The notes below the pieces were generated by a model that saw nothing but the letters and a program-made list of their open reading frames with translations, made no database searches and had not been told where the DNA came from. The translations under genes were made by a program, and so were the position numbers. DNA of 64,000 nt from assembly GCA_003427395.1 (NCBI GenBank), contig BFEA01000119.1:802522-866521 (forward strand). The letters are read 5' to 3'. Positions 1-11,280 of this stretch are shown here, piece by piece. The stretch comes from Chara braunii (taxonomy: Eukaryota; Streptophyta; Charophyceae; Charales; Characeae). Positions within the stretch are counted from its first letter, which is position 1. Every line of letters starts with the position of its first letter.

Positions 1-12
1 CTCTCCCCCCCC

Positions 13-47
<35 letters not shown>

Positions 48-86
48 TACACACATACACACATACACACACATATACACACACAC
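1..86. repeat. CT/CA microsatellite
   Basis: The window opens in simple sequence: a C and CT run that turns into CA dinucleotides with scattered TA interruptions. It has no coding potential. Similar CT runs recur at 1042-1076 and 2020-2060. Confidence 0.95.
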
Positions 87-235
87 GTACTAGCGAGCTA
101 TTCTCTCTTTTTGTGGTTGGATGTCTTGTTTTTCTTGGTTGATTATACACGGCCTAATTCTTTGCCCTGTTGTAGAGCATGGGCTGTTTGGATGTTTCCG
201 GGTGGCCACAAGTTCTCTTTGGGGGGAATGTATGT

Positions 236-548
236 TTTGTGGGCCGGCGTGGAAGGCTTTTCCAGTTTTTTTGGACCCTTAGCAGGGGGGATCGGTGCGT
301 TTTTGCTGGAGGAGTCTTCTGTCTTAGGTAAGTTCTCTTATCTTCTTCCTCCTCTTTGGCAGTGACGCGAGTGTGTAGTTTGAGACGAATGTCAGGAATG
401 CCAATGCTGTTATATCTGTTTGTTTTTGGTAAACGAGTTTTTGGTTTTGTGGGCCGATGCGGAAGGCTCTCAAAGTTTTTTCGGACCTTTGAGGGGGTTG
501 GGTGTCTTCTTGCTGGAGTAGTCTTCTGTCTTAGGTAAGTTGCGTTCT
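236..548. repeat. Diverged direct duplication, period about 210 bp
   Basis: Two blocks of about 100 bp, starting near 236 and 446, share a GTGGGCCG start, a GGAAGGCT motif, a run of T before GGACC, and an end reading GTCTTCTGTCTTAGGTAAGT. Both copies therefore end in a sequence that resembles a plant 5' splice site (AG|GTAAGT). I recognise no protein in the short frames here. It may be a duplicated non-coding repeat or the remains of a duplicated exon edge. Confidence 0.6.
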
Positions 549-803
549 GCCCTCCATCCCCTTATGGTTTGAAATATATAGTATGGATATGTATATATGC
601 AAGTGTGCCAGTTTGGCGGCAGACGGGTGTGTGGGCACTCGGCGCTGAACCACACAAACGTGGCCAACCTTGCATTTTCTGTTATATTGCCTATCTACAT
701 TACTTCGGTTTGGATGGCTTGTGATGATCTGTGAAGGGAATGAGAGAGAATCTGGGGTCCTTTAAAACAACACACACACAAAAAAAAAGAAAAAAGAGAA
801 AAG

Positions 804-1038
804 TGTGGCAGTTCATATTTCCATGTTCTGGCTCAAGATTCATTCCAATTTTGCTCATACTACACACACACACACACAGACCGACATGAGCAAAATGGGA
901 TTGAATTTTCTCCTAGAACATGGAAATATCCACTTCCACAACATGGAAATATAAGCTGCCAAAGACCGAAATTGTGGCAGTGTATAGTTCCATGTTCTAG
1001 CGACAGATTCATTCCCGTTTTGCTCATCCTATGGATGG

Positions 1039-1079
<41 letters not shown>

Positions 1080-1331
1080 CGACATTTGCAGCTGACAGCT
1101 CCTTAGTTAGTCCATACTCAGACCGGGGTTTATTTTGCAATGTATTTGTCCGTCGCGGTGTATCTTCCTATGTTCTTGTGGAAGATTCCTTCTCATCTTG
1201 CACATTGGCAGGCTGGTCGGTTGATGCACATGAAAACAAAAAGTAAAAGAAGTGTGGCAGTGTATATTTCCATGTTCTGGCTGAAGATTCATTCCGATGT
1301 TGCTCATCCTACACACACACACAGACCGACA
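804..1331. repeat. Inverted and direct copies of a ~55-bp module
   Basis: A module reading roughly TGTGGCAG, then a TATTTCCATGTTCT core, then ATTC and TTTTGCTCAT occurs at 804-858, in reverse orientation at 885-939, and in direct orientation near 972-1027 and 1251-1311. A more diverged copy lies near 1157-1205. The first two copies form a large imperfect hairpin around a CA microsatellite. A shorter reverse piece at 938-960 can pair with the copy at 972. It looks like a foldback or MITE-type family, but I saw no clear target-site duplication. Confidence 0.6.
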
Positions 1332-1524
1332 TTGCCTCGCTTCCTGCTGTGTATAGGCAGGACTGGGGTGCGGCTTCGCTGTGCTGAGTCCACTTGTGTT
1401 ACTAATGCTTGGTTTGTCATAGCGTGTACTTGTTGGGGGTGATATTATGTCGGACAGGGTTTTGTTGGACCGGGTTTCTCCTCTTTAGTTTTAGTACAGA
1501 TACTTGGACATGTATAGCATGCAT

Positions 1525-2016
1525 CATGGTAACCCCGGACCTGGACACCGGACACTTCCGGAATGTCTTCCGGACCAGTGTCTGGACCGGTCCGGACTGT
1601 CCGGTGATCCGGACATCACCGGACACCGGACAGTCCGGACCGGTCCCCGGGGTGCAAAAATGTCCGGACCCAAAAAAAAAAACAAAAAAAAAGAACGGGG
1701 GTGGTGGGGAGGTTGGGTGGGGGTGTTGGCAGGCACTTACCTGCTTTGCAATTTGTAGCTCAGGCAGCAGAGCACGTGTCTTGCAGCAAATCAACCAGCA
1801 CATTTAACTAGCAGACATGCAGAGTCGCAAACAGTACAAACCAGGCACAAGTCTAAAGAAACAGCGAATTAAAATAAAAATAAAAAAATGATTAACTTTG
1901 AACTTTGAACTTTGGATTTAGTAATATAAGTTCTTAACTTCATATATAACTTAAAAGTTTGAACTTTGCAGTTCAATTCAGAACCTCAGAGTCTTCAGAC
2001 TAGCAGCACTGTCAGT

Positions 2017-2062
<46 letters not shown>

Positions 2063-2373
2063 CCCCCCTAACGGGCAGGAGCGGCGAGCGTAACGTCGAA
2101 ACGGCTTCTTTGAAATTGCCCGGGCCTGTGCGAAACCCGCCACCTCAAAAACCTGCAGTGTCTTGTGTCTGGACCTCTAGGCCATGTCCGGTGGGGTGAA
2201 AGGACACTTAAAAATCACCCCATTATTTTTCGAGATGCGGCTAGGACCCGACAAACGTCCTGGGCCGCCCCATTTTCTTTTTTGACTTTTGCCCCAGGGG
2301 CCTCCATCCAGAGATGGGGACCAGACACCGGGCTGTCTGGAACCCGGTCCGAACGTCCGGGCGGTTACCATTG
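1525..2373. mobile_element. hAT-like non-autonomous DNA transposon
   Basis: The left end starts CATGGTAACC and the right end finishes GGTTACCATTG, giving terminal inverted repeats (reverse complement CAATGGTAACC). The 8-bp sequence GCATGCAT lies directly outside both ends (1517-1524 and 2374-2381). An 8-bp duplication and a terminal CA are features of hAT elements. Inside are many CCGGA motifs, a strong hairpin at 1584-1646, an A-rich tract and a CT microsatellite. There is no transposase frame, so it would depend on another element. Part of its left half recurs at 31876-32210. GCATGC is itself palindromic, so a chance match at the flanks is possible but less likely. Confidence 0.7.
1584..1646. 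repeat. Perfect 23-bp hairpin in hAT-like element
   Basis: Positions 1584-1606 are exactly inverted at 1624-1646 with a 17-nt spacer. The arms are built from GGACC, CCGGA and GGTCC motifs, and the spacer itself carries further CCGGA motifs. Subterminal arrays of short motifs of this kind often bind hAT transposases; that role is inferred here. Confidence 0.85.
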
Positions 2374-2380
2374 GCATGCA

Positions 2381-2551
2381 TCTAGTCTTTCTTTCTTTTG
2401 TAGATTCAGACTCCCTGTGGACAGCATGTGGCACTTTTCAAAACATGGGCGAGAATAATCACCGGATCTAGTCTTTCTTTCATTTGTAGATTCAGACACC
2501 TTGTGGACAGCATTTGACACTTTTGAAAACACGGGCACGAATAATCACCAC
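2381..2551. repeat. Tandem duplication, 86-bp period
   Basis: The block starting TCTAGTCTTTCTTTC at 2381 is repeated from 2467 with a few changes, including the TGTAGATTCAGAC and AATAATCACC segments. It has no recognisable coding content. It abuts the right end of the hAT-like element. Confidence 0.85.
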
Positions 2552-3125
2552 GCACTGGTTACTTCGAGAAGTGCCTGGAATATTCAAACTAGGCATTACC
2601 TGGACCGTTTTTTAGCCTTGGAAACCAGAGGGTAGTGGAATTGCGTAACAGCGCAGGAAGAAAGTGGGACTTGATTTGGAACCTTGTGATGAGCGTTACC
2701 GGATCAGACGATAGGGAGGGACATAGGTACATATGCAGTAAATATGAGTATGTTGGTCTCTCTGACTATTGTGGAATGGTACTGGCTTGCGGCGGAAGTG
2801 GGTTAGCGGAACGGCGGATTAGTGATGGGAGAAGAAGGCGGGGAAGCCCACTGGAGACAACCGTGCGACGGCGGTTACCGGTCGGGGTTACCGAACCCAC
2901 CGGTACTTGTGCTTATTGCATGTAATCTTCATGTACAATTGCTTTTCTGTATCAATGTGTAATGTGTGATTTTTGTGTCTCACCTACAATCAATTCAAGG
3001 TCAACTTCAAATTCACTGCTTCTTTCCAAAAAAAAAAACATTTCACTGCTTCATCCGAGAGGGTACTTCATGCGAAATAACACTTAGCATTCCTCTGAAG
3101 GCAACATAACTCTTGCCCTTTTGGT
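2552..3125. other. Unassigned stretch
   Basis: This stretch has a short frame at 2635-2925 (96 codons) that I do not recognise; it is compositionally unremarkable and probably not a gene. I see no repeat, RNA or motif that I can name. Confidence 0.4.
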
Positions 3126-3320
3126 TCTGTTGGCCTGGCTCCATGGCACAGTATTCTGTACTGATCTGGACAGTCTTTGGACCAGATGCATTTAAACTGA
3201 TTTACCATTTCAGACCGCTTTTGATTCTGTTGGCCTGGCTCTACTGCACAACAATCTGCACGGATCTGGACAGTTTTGTAAACCTGATTCATTCAACCAG
3301 ATGCGTTCAAACTGATCAAA
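3126..3320. repeat. Tandem duplication, ~110-bp period
   Basis: A block starting TCTGTTGGCCTGGCT at 3126 recurs near 3236. Both copies continue into GATCTGGACAGT and a CCAGATGCRTT segment. The short frames across it are not recognisable. The following 3321-3723 holds no feature I can name apart from an A-rich tail just before the LTR at 3724. Confidence 0.8.
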
Positions 3321-3723
3321 CATGTTGAATGAATCTGTACCATTTCCGGATGCGGATACATGGAGAATACTGTGCAGTGGAGCAAGGCCATGTGTAGATG
3401 GTGGTTGTGATGTTTATGATAGATGGTCAGGATTGCAGACGGAAACAGAATTTAGCCCTACTGTTGTCCTTCCCCCATTAGAACGTACCATCATTATTGC
3501 TGTATCTAGACCTAAGTTGGGCCAAATACAGCAAGAATTGCGATGCATTCTATTCGGGGGAAGTATGCAGTCTAGGCAAGGAACGTTAGCTCACATCCCC
3601 GCAGTGTGCACAACTGTTGCCCTCAGGGAGAACATTTCTCGTTTGGAAAGGGGCATAAGTCGACCCTAAAATGAAGTAGGGTGAAGTACTTAGCGCACGA
3701 GAAAAAAATAAAATAAAATCAGT

Positions 3724-4676
3724 TGTGACGATCTGGGTCCTCGGCAGGCCTAAGAGGGCGCCTACTGCAGATGTGCCCGCCCTAAGTGAAGGCGGGCCTA
3801 ACAAATCACGAGAGGCCCTCAGTTGTCAATTTCGTATTTGGGTGTCCAGGCAGTTTCGACGCGCCAGTTGGTTGAGGGAAATACAGGCCGAGCAGCGAGA
3901 CATTCCACGGCCTTCCGGACCTTTCAGAAAAATGCAGGCCCTGGGCGAGAATCACAGCCTCATACACAGACAGTTGGGAGGCCCAACTGAATGAGGCCCA
4001 GTAGTTGCAACAGAGGTGCAGCATCCTGGGGCCTACCGGAAGCTTCTGGGCGGAGGCCCAGGTCAGCCAGGCTGTGAAGGCAGGCCGGCTCATTCCATAT
4101 AGGGAAGAGCTCGCTGCCTGGCCTCTCATTCAGGCACTCGCGTGCTAGCGGCAACGGTGCTGGAGCAGACGCTTGTGGGCTGCTGCTGAGGCGAAGTGCT
4201 AGCGTGTGCGGTCGTGCAGGGAGCAGAGCGCTGCTGAGGGCAGCGCCATAGCTCCAAAGCTGGTTGGGCTTGGTCTACAGTGAGGCGCAGGGGTGGTCTT
4301 CGGGTGTACAGAGGGAAGACGTGGGTCTAAGACGAGGGAGAGGATGATGATGATGTGAGGGCACATACCTGGTATTGGTGATGGTCTGCTACGGGCGACA
4401 TCTTCAACTACTTGGTTGGCTGCTGACGTCAACATTAGTAGGCTAGTAGTAGCTGTGTAGGGAGTAGGCTGGGTGCCAAGCGCCAAGTAGGGCCTGGGCA
4501 CATATGCTGGTGGTGGCGAGAGCAAGCTCTCATTGATATTGGTTTTCAGTGTTAGGATTCTCCTCTGGTGTCATATTGGTGCAATGCTACTTTCTGAACA
4601 CTGTGAGACGATCTGGCTTTCAATGTGATTGTGCAATCTGAATGTTGTCATCTTGCTATTGCTCAGTTTCCTTGCA
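3724..4676 (+). repeat. 5' LTR of gypsy element A
   Basis: The LTR starts TGTGACGATCTGGGTCC and ends TTCCTTGCA, the TG...CA ends expected of an LTR. Both ends match the copy at 22117-24289, and the right half, from about 4125 on, is closely similar to 23690-24289. It contains a short motif, CCCTAAGTGAAGG, near 3780 that recurs in two other LTRs of this window (6279-7265 and 40185-41214), so the three are related families. A primer-binding site follows directly. Confidence 0.8.
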
Positions 4677-4679
4677 ATT

Positions 4680-4700
4680 TGATATCGGAGCTGGCTCGAA
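4680..4700 (+). promoter_or_regulatory. Primer-binding site, initiator Met-tRNA type
   Basis: Three bases after the 5' LTR, the sequence TGATATCGGAGCTGG closely follows the TGGTATCAGAGC pattern complementary to the 3' end of plant initiator methionine tRNA. In the family this primes minus-strand DNA synthesis. The two changes from the usual pattern are A for G at the third position and G for A within CAGAGC. Confidence 0.7.
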
Positions 4701-5970
4701 CTGTGCTTCATTGGTCTTTCGCAACAGCTGTTCGGTGCTTCGCATGAGGTGTGGGGCAGTGATAAGGCTTGGGCGTTGGACGTAAGGAGGCCCAGGGTCG
4801 TGTCGGCGCGCGAGGAAGCTATGTGGTGACATTAGGGGTGTGCGCTAGATGATGAGAACTCGCTGATGTGTCATCTAAGCCGAGGTGTTACTGCATTCTG
4901 TTGTTGGTTGTGCCGAGGCAAAGACCGGTCATCATAAATGCACATCAGGTTGTCGGTGAGAAATTTGTGGTTGGGGGCAGCATTATGAGGTACATTGCTC
5001 CTTACCTTATCTACCCTCTTCATTGCTTCTTACCCTGAGGAAGTGAGTTTTGTCTTGAGAGTCCTCTCGATGTGAGGTGTCGCGAGCGCTTAACCTTGAG
5101 AGTCGACATTCTTCCTGGGCAGCAAGCTGGTGGGAGACGGGTGAAGCCTCTGAAGGGCCCTGGACGAAGCACTCGGGTCACGGTCACCATGCCAACCCGT
5201 TGGGACTAGTACACGCATGCTTTGCCGCAAGTCCTTGGTTCTGCTGCTGCGCAATAGAGGTCATGCAGCGCATGCCAGCCCTTTGAAGAGACGCTTACCA
5301 GACCGTCTTGAAATATTTTTGGCGGGGACTCGGTGTTGACTCTGGCTGTGATCTTCGTCCTGTCTGCGACGTTAAATAATTCCTGAGGCCGGTGGGGGCT
5401 GTCCTCAAACTGCCTCTTGATCAGCCTGATCAAACCTGGTGTACGGCTCATTGCATGCGAGGATAAACAAGGTGCAGGGCCTGCAGGGCCTGGCAGGTTC
5501 GACATAGACTTGGGGCACAGGGGTGGGCCGGATTGCACACTTTCAGACACGCTGCTCAACCAGATTCTTAGGAACGTCGACACAAAGTGACTTTTCAAGA
5601 GGGATATAGGGGGAGGGTTGGATTCCGGTAACTGTTCGGTGTGGTATTAATTAGATAAACTGCCATCCAGCATACATCTTTGCAGGGAACATTATTTTAA
5701 TTTTTGATTATTTAGTTGTGACGGACTTGACTGACATTTGACAGACAGCTGCAGATAGAGTAGTATATTCTTGCTGCATTGCAATCTGTACTAGAGTAAT
5801 CTAAAAATAGATTTAATGTTACGGGTAGGATCTGACCCTAGTTGACACTAACTACCTAACTGTTTCTGTCCAGGTCGACCGAAGATTAGTTGTGTATCAT
5901 ACTCGGTTGTGTGTCATGCTGAGGTAAGATTCGGTGTGGATTCTAGTTTAGATCACATACACTGTAGCTC
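4701..5970 (+). other. Leader of gypsy element A
   Basis: These 1.3 kb between the primer-binding site and the first gag codons have no long frame. I see no separate element in it. Long untranslated leaders are usual in large gypsy elements. Confidence 0.5.
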
Positions 5971-6278
5971 ATGAGTGATGCAAGCAGTAGTGAGGAGTTG
6001 TTAGTGGATGACCTTAGGACCACCCGTAGAGCTGCTCTCAGACGACCCTTAGAGTGGTTTTCAGGCTTCCCTTAGCCAGAGTGTTGGCTTGCAAGTCAGC
6101 CAACCGGCTCAACTCACATCGGAGGATTATGAGATCCTCCAAGCAGAAGAACTTCACGATGAGCTGCAGCGGCAGTTGGATGAGGCAGCAGAGAGGAGAC
6201 GAAGAGCAATATTGAGGAAAGCTTGATTAGGGAGTAGAAGACAGGAGCTAAGCAGATTAGAAGCATTAGACGAGTCGG
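5971..6278 (+). pseudogene. Gag N-terminal part of element A, interrupted
   Basis: An ATG at 5971 opens a frame beginning MSDASSSEELLVDD that stops after about 34 codons. A shifted frame then carries a highly charged helical stretch (EDYEILQAEELHDELQRQL, then EAAERRRRA) of the coiled-coil kind found at gag N-termini. The gene is cut at 6278 by a solo LTR and resumes after 7265. At least one frameshift and one stop are present. Gag would form the particle shell, but this copy cannot. Confidence 0.55.
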
Positions 6279-7265
6279 TGCGAGGCCACTGCCTCTATGA
6301 GCCTCAATCAGCCCCTTTTTGGGAGCCTGTTGGCCGCCCTAAGTGAAGGCAGGCTTGACGAGGCGTCTAAGGGCCTTATTTCGGCCTCTGCGCAACTAAG
6401 GAAATTCAGGCAGTTGGTTGAGAAAACCCAGGCCCTGGGCCGCGTGTGTGAATGAATGGAAAGCAGGCCCTGGGCTGGATACGGGGACTGGGCCAAACAT
6501 ATGCCAATGGTAGTTGGGTGCATGCAACCACCTCAGGCCCCAGGCTTGTTCTCGATCGTGTTGGGCCTCAGGCTACCGGGGCCTACTGGACGTTTTCGGG
6601 GACTGGACGCAGGCAGGCCACTTCGATATAGCAAAGGGCCTGCCTCCTCATTCTGGATTCGGGTGCTGGTTGCATGCTGCGCAAGCACTGCTGCACTATT
6701 TGCTGGTCGGCGCCTATGCGCTCATGGGCGAGCAGGGAAGAAGCAGGCAGCCATAGTCGAGCTGCGCTGCTGAAAGCTGGGTGTGGCACAGGGTGGTCCT
6801 TGGGTGCAAGTGGCATCTGTGTGTTGGGGAACGAGGTTGTGAGTAAGGCGAGAGACAACTGGTGCTGGAAGCGTGCGACATTGGTCGCTGTATGCTCGTA
6901 CTTCGGGAGAGTTGTTGTCGTCAACTTCGGCATTGTAGTATAGGCTAGAAGCGTGCGACATTGGTCGCTATATGATCGTACTTCGGGAGAGTTGTTGTCG
7001 TCAACTTCGGCATTGTAGTATAGGCTAGATAGGATCTGCCACATGTAGTTTGGGCGCCGAGCGCCATATAGGATATCAACTCTGGTTCTTCGTTGATGAT
7101 GATGATGGGACTATTTCAACATTGTCAATTATGAACTCTTGGTGTGTTCTTATTTGGTGAAACTCGTGATGCGATTCTGTTGTTGGTTCGAAGTCACGAC
7201 TATCTGGACTCATATGTATGGTGTTGTTTGATTGCTGAAGTTCGCTATTACTCATCTTCCTTGCA
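6279..7265 (+). repeat. Solo LTR (family B) inside gag
   Basis: A 987-bp segment starts TGCGAGGCC and ends TTCCTTGCA, with GTCGG on the left (6274-6278) and GTCGA on the right (7266-7270), a 5-bp duplication with one mismatch. It shares the CCCTAAGTGAAGGC motif and the CAGGCAGTTGGTTGAG motif with the LTR at 3724. There is no primer-binding site after it, and gag coding resumes on the right, so it is best read as a solo LTR left by recombination. It contains an 80-bp tandem duplication (copies aligned at 6871 and 6951, ending near 7028). Confidence 0.65.
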
Positions 7266-8590
7266 GTCGACACTTAACCCTACTATGCTAACTCTGTGAA
7301 ACTCGTTGCTTTGCGTGGCACAAACGCAAGCTGTTTAGCAGGAGGTTTTGGCTGAGCTAGTGGCAGGCCAGAAACAAAATTTGGCTGCACTCTAGGCTCC
7401 TCGTCCAATGATGAGGCAGCCGCAGTTTGCTGTAGCTCCTCCTTCGGTTCCGGGTCCTTCAGTGACGCCGTCGCTGGTAAGGCCTTCTTTCTCCTCTATG
7501 TTTGGCATGCCCCCTTCAGGTGCTTTAGTAGCAACTAGTGGTTAGGTCCTTGGAGCTTCTACCGTACCATCTACGACGGTGGTAACTACAGTCCCATCGT
7601 CAGGGCAGGCTCAGGTAAGTGCGCAGCAACCTGTCTCAATGGCAATGCAGCCACTGCAGCAATCTCCTGGGACAATGAAGCCCATGCAGTGGATGCCAAA
7701 GATCCCGTTGCTGAGTCCTAAACCTTTTTCTTGCGACAGGAAGAAGGATGAGGACCTGGACACCTGGGTGAGAACTGTGCCCACTTATGTAAGGCACAAG
7801 CTCACAAGGCTGGAGCAAGAAGTTGTAGCGGCTGCCTCCTTTTTAGAGGGATCAGCAGCACGCTGGTTGAATGGCTTAGTGCAGCAGCAGGGGTACGGTT
7901 AGAACTTCGATGCCTGGGCCCAGGCCCAGACATTGGAAGAGTTCGTACGGTTTGTGTACAACAGGTGGCATGGCCCTCAAGGGGCTCAAAAGGCTACCGA
8001 TGCAATCAACTGTCTGAGTACTAAGAGGTACCGGACAGTTCGCGAGGTCACAGACGTTGCAAAGAGGCTGATCGTGGTACCGAGTGTACTTCTCACATAT
8101 TATTTGCAATGTTTGCCAACAGACGTCAAAAACAAACTGGTAGATGAGGCCTATGTAGACCAGCATAGCTTCGCTTCTTTAAGCAAGAAGGCCTTAGATA
8201 TAGAGGTAAAGCTTGGGTCCGCGCATCAGGGTCCAACAGATGGTAGGAGAAAGAAGCTTCCCCAAGACTGGAAGAAGGGCCAATTGATGTTCGTCGACCA
8301 TGATGGTCAGACGATCGAAATTGACGAGTTTCTAGATCTGGGGGATGAAACAAAGCATGATGGGGCCAGCGAGACTTCGGATGGGGGAGTCGTGGCGCCT
8401 ATCAAAGAAAAGGCTAGGGGGATCGGGAAGAAGGAGGTAGGCCGGTCTACGGGTCAGGGCGACAAAGGAACACCCGCATGCGTAAAACTTGTTTAGTTTG
8501 CGAGGTATGGAGGGAGCGAGTTGCCAGGGGCACATGCATGAACTGTGGCAACTATGGCCACACGTCAAGGACTTGTTGAGGCAAGAAGAT
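7266..8590 (+). pseudogene. Gag of element A, capsid and zinc knuckle part
   Basis: After a Pro/Gln/Ser-rich linker, a frame from about 7579 runs into a capsid-like stretch (DLDTWVRTVPTYVRHK, then AASFLEGSAARWLNGL) typical of retrotransposon gag. A TAG at 7900 breaks it, and the frame continues at 7903-8496 (EEFVRFVYNRWHGP onward). A CCHC zinc knuckle, CMNCGNYGHTSRTC, lies at 8535-8576 in a shifted frame. Several stops (for example near 7341, 7395 and 7543) are explained by CAG to TAG. It would package RNA, but the product is broken. Confidence 0.75.
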
Positions 8591-8759
8591 CACAACGAAG
8601 TTAGCCGCTCCAACGGTAGTTGGCTTATCCTCGAACCCTGGCAGTGCTTCTGCAAGCACTTTGTAGGGAAACACCTCGGGTCAGTAGGAATGTTAGCCGC
8701 TCTTATTCGTGTTGAAGTGGTAATGTTGCCTTCCCCACTTCAGGCGTTGGCCAAGGCTA

Positions 8760-9240
8760 GTGACCCATACATCGCCCCACAGACACATTCAGACCCACCG
8801 ACGCTCTGTTCGAGAGGCGTCTGAATCCCTAGAAGAGTTACAAACTAAGTGGCCATGGAAGGACCCCAAAGACTCTTGTGCGATGATCAGTAGAGGTCCT
8901 AAGGGTGAAGATTTCGTGGTAGAGGTCAATGTAGGTGGATGCAAAGTGGGTGCCTTCACGGACATAGGATCTACACGAAATTTCATTAGTCGTGCTTGTG
9001 TGGACAGATTGTGTTTAGGGGACCAAGTCCAGCGGCTTAGCAGAACTGTAGCTTCTACGCTAGCCAACAAGCACCAGATGTTAGTTAAAGACTATGTCAA
9101 GGACGTAGTCTGTACCTTCTCTTATGGAGGAGGGGAAGTGAGACACAAAATCACATTCCTCGTCAGCGACAAACTGCCCTTATGTTGCTAGGCATGTACT
9201 ACCTCGAGGTTGCTCATCCTCAGTTCGATTGGGATAGGAA
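8760..9240 (+). pseudogene. Aspartic protease of element A
   Basis: The frame at 8760-9191 contains GAFTDIGSTRNFIS at about 8952-8990, the retropepsin active-site region, in which D-S-G is replaced by D-I-G. A hydrophobic strand pattern follows, ending KITFLVSDKLPL. The usual I-(I/L)-G-M segment continues after a frameshift near 9185 as LLGMYYLE. The protease normally cuts the Gag-Pol polyprotein. The Asp is kept, but the frame is broken. Confidence 0.7.
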
Positions 9241-9549
9241 GGTGTTACACAAGCTTCCAAATGGTAGAAACTGTTAGACTGTAAAAGTTCAAAGCTAGCA
9301 GTCTAGTGGAAAACTATGGCTGCATGTGTGCCTCCTCTTTCTATAAGTACTACAAGCAGAATCGCGAGGAGGGCATGTATCTAGTCTTTGTCTCTGAAAA
9401 AGGGGAGGCCGTAAAATCACCCCCAGAGATAGAATTGGTCGTCGCTCAGTATCTTGACCTTTTTGAGGAGCCCACAGGAGTGGTGGATAGGGAGGTGGTC
9501 CACGCAATAGAAGTTGTCCTCGGTAGTAAGGTACCTAGAGGATGAATCT

Positions 9550-10628
9550 ATAGGATGTCACCCGCGGAGTTGAATGAGCTCCGCTGCCAGCTCACAGAGA
9601 AGGGACGGATTCGGCCTAGTACCTCCCCTTACGGTGCGCCAGTGTTATTTGTTCCTAAGAAGGGAGGTACACTGAGGACGTGCATGACTATAGGAGCCTC
9701 AATGCCATCACCGTAAAGAACGCAGAGCCCCTACCCCGCATCGACGACCTACTGCATAAAGTGCAGGGATGCCGGTACTTTACAAAGGTAGATTTGAAGA
9801 CCGGATAGCATCAAATTGCTATTAGACCCGAGGACAAGCACAAAAGCGCTTTTCAGACCAGGTACGGCCTGTACGAGTTTGTGGTGATGCCCTTTGGATT
9901 ATGCAATGCCCTTGGTACATTCCAGCATGCGATGAACAAGATATTTCACGAGGACTTGGACAAGTTTATCGTCGTGTACCTCGACGATATACTTATCTTT
10001 AGTAGGATTGTAGAGAAGCACGTTGAGCACTTGAAAATAGTGTTGGGTCTCCTAAGACAGCACCAGTACAAGGTTAATTTGGAGAAATGCGAGTTTGCTC
10101 ACACTAAGATCTTGTACTTGGGTCATGAAATCTCTGCGGATGGGTTGAGGCCGGACGATGCTAACGTGGCCAACATACGTAACTGGCCCAGGTCTAAGAC
10201 TATTACTAAGGTCCGATCGTTCTTGGGGATGGTGGGTTACTATCGTTCGTTTGTAAAGAACTATAGTACTATAGCTTCCCCATTAACCGATCTAACTCGA
10301 CTTGACACCCCTTGGGAGTGGACGGAAGAGTGTGAAGCAAGCTTCAAGAAATTGAAGTATGCTCTGACGCACTATGAAGTCCTCAAAACTTCTGGATCCT
10401 GATAAGCCCTTTATCGTGACTACAGATGCCAACCAATATGGCATAGGCGCAGTCCTTGCGCAAAAGGAGGGGCCAAAGTTGAGACCTATCGAGTGTATGA
10501 GCAAAAAGATGTCATCTCAAAAGTTAGCTTATCAGCAAGATCCAGTTATGTCCGAGATCATCCGTAAGTTCCAAGTGGAGGACAAAGTAACTTCGGACGA
10601 GTTTACAATGATAGACGGATTGCTGTTT
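9550..10628 (+). pseudogene. Reverse transcriptase and truncated RNase H of element A
   Basis: RT starts with [11 protein letters not shown] and [10 protein letters not shown] (about 9550-9665), shifts frame near 9690, and continues through [16 protein letters not shown] and the catalytic YLDD at 9977-9988, then LGHEIS and SFLGMVGYYR. One stop replaces the Tyr codon of the usual GYHQI. After a further shift near 10385, RNase H begins (VTTDANQYGIGAVLAQ) but jumps from SKKM to a linker ending TMIDGLLF. Most RNase H catalytic residues are therefore deleted. The LINE inserts right after this point, and the same frame continues at 20705. Confidence 0.85.
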
Positions 10629-10635
10629 TTTTTTT

Positions 10636-11280
10636 GGAAGAAAACAGCCCGAGCTTTTGCTAGGGGTGCTGATATGATCAGATACCACTAGCAGTGTCGG
10701 GATGGCTCCATCTATTGGAGGGGAGCAACACCTGCTGGAAATCGGGTCCAGCGTCCCTGTAAAGCACATTTAAAATGTAATTACACAATTTGATGTTTCC
10801 ATGTGTGGAAACATAGTATACATGTGGTTGAGGTGGGCTGTAAACGGCCCAGTTGTCGTTGTGAGTTTGTGTGTAGTTGCCTTGTATTTTGTACTAACTA
10901 TCGACTGTACTATATTATACAACGTAATCTAGGCTAGTTAAAGGATCAGTGATATTGTGATTGTGAAAGGCGGGCTGTGATCTGGCCAGCACCCTGTCAA
11001 TCCTGATTACAATGCTCACTGTACTAGCTATCAGTTGTATTGTGGTTTAGTTTACACTAAGTTGTTTGCCTATGCCATTGTATGAAGCTCTGAAGTTGTT
11101 GCACTTTGTCTTTTATGGAGGCCCAAACCCCAGTCGGGCGCAGAAAAGCATGAGAGGTCGGGATTGAGAAAGGGAGGGGNNNNNNNNNNNNNNNNNNNNN
11201 NNNNNNNNNNNNNNNNNNNNNNNNNNNNNNNNNNNNNNNNNNNNNNNNNNNNNNNNNNNNGGGGGGATGAGGGGGGTGGG
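10636..11280 (-). other. LINE 3' untranslated region with assembly gap
   Basis: This non-coding stretch lies between the poly-T run and the end of ORF2. It contains 81 undetermined bases at 11180-11260 flanked by G-rich sequence on the plus strand. I see no gene here. Confidence 0.6.
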
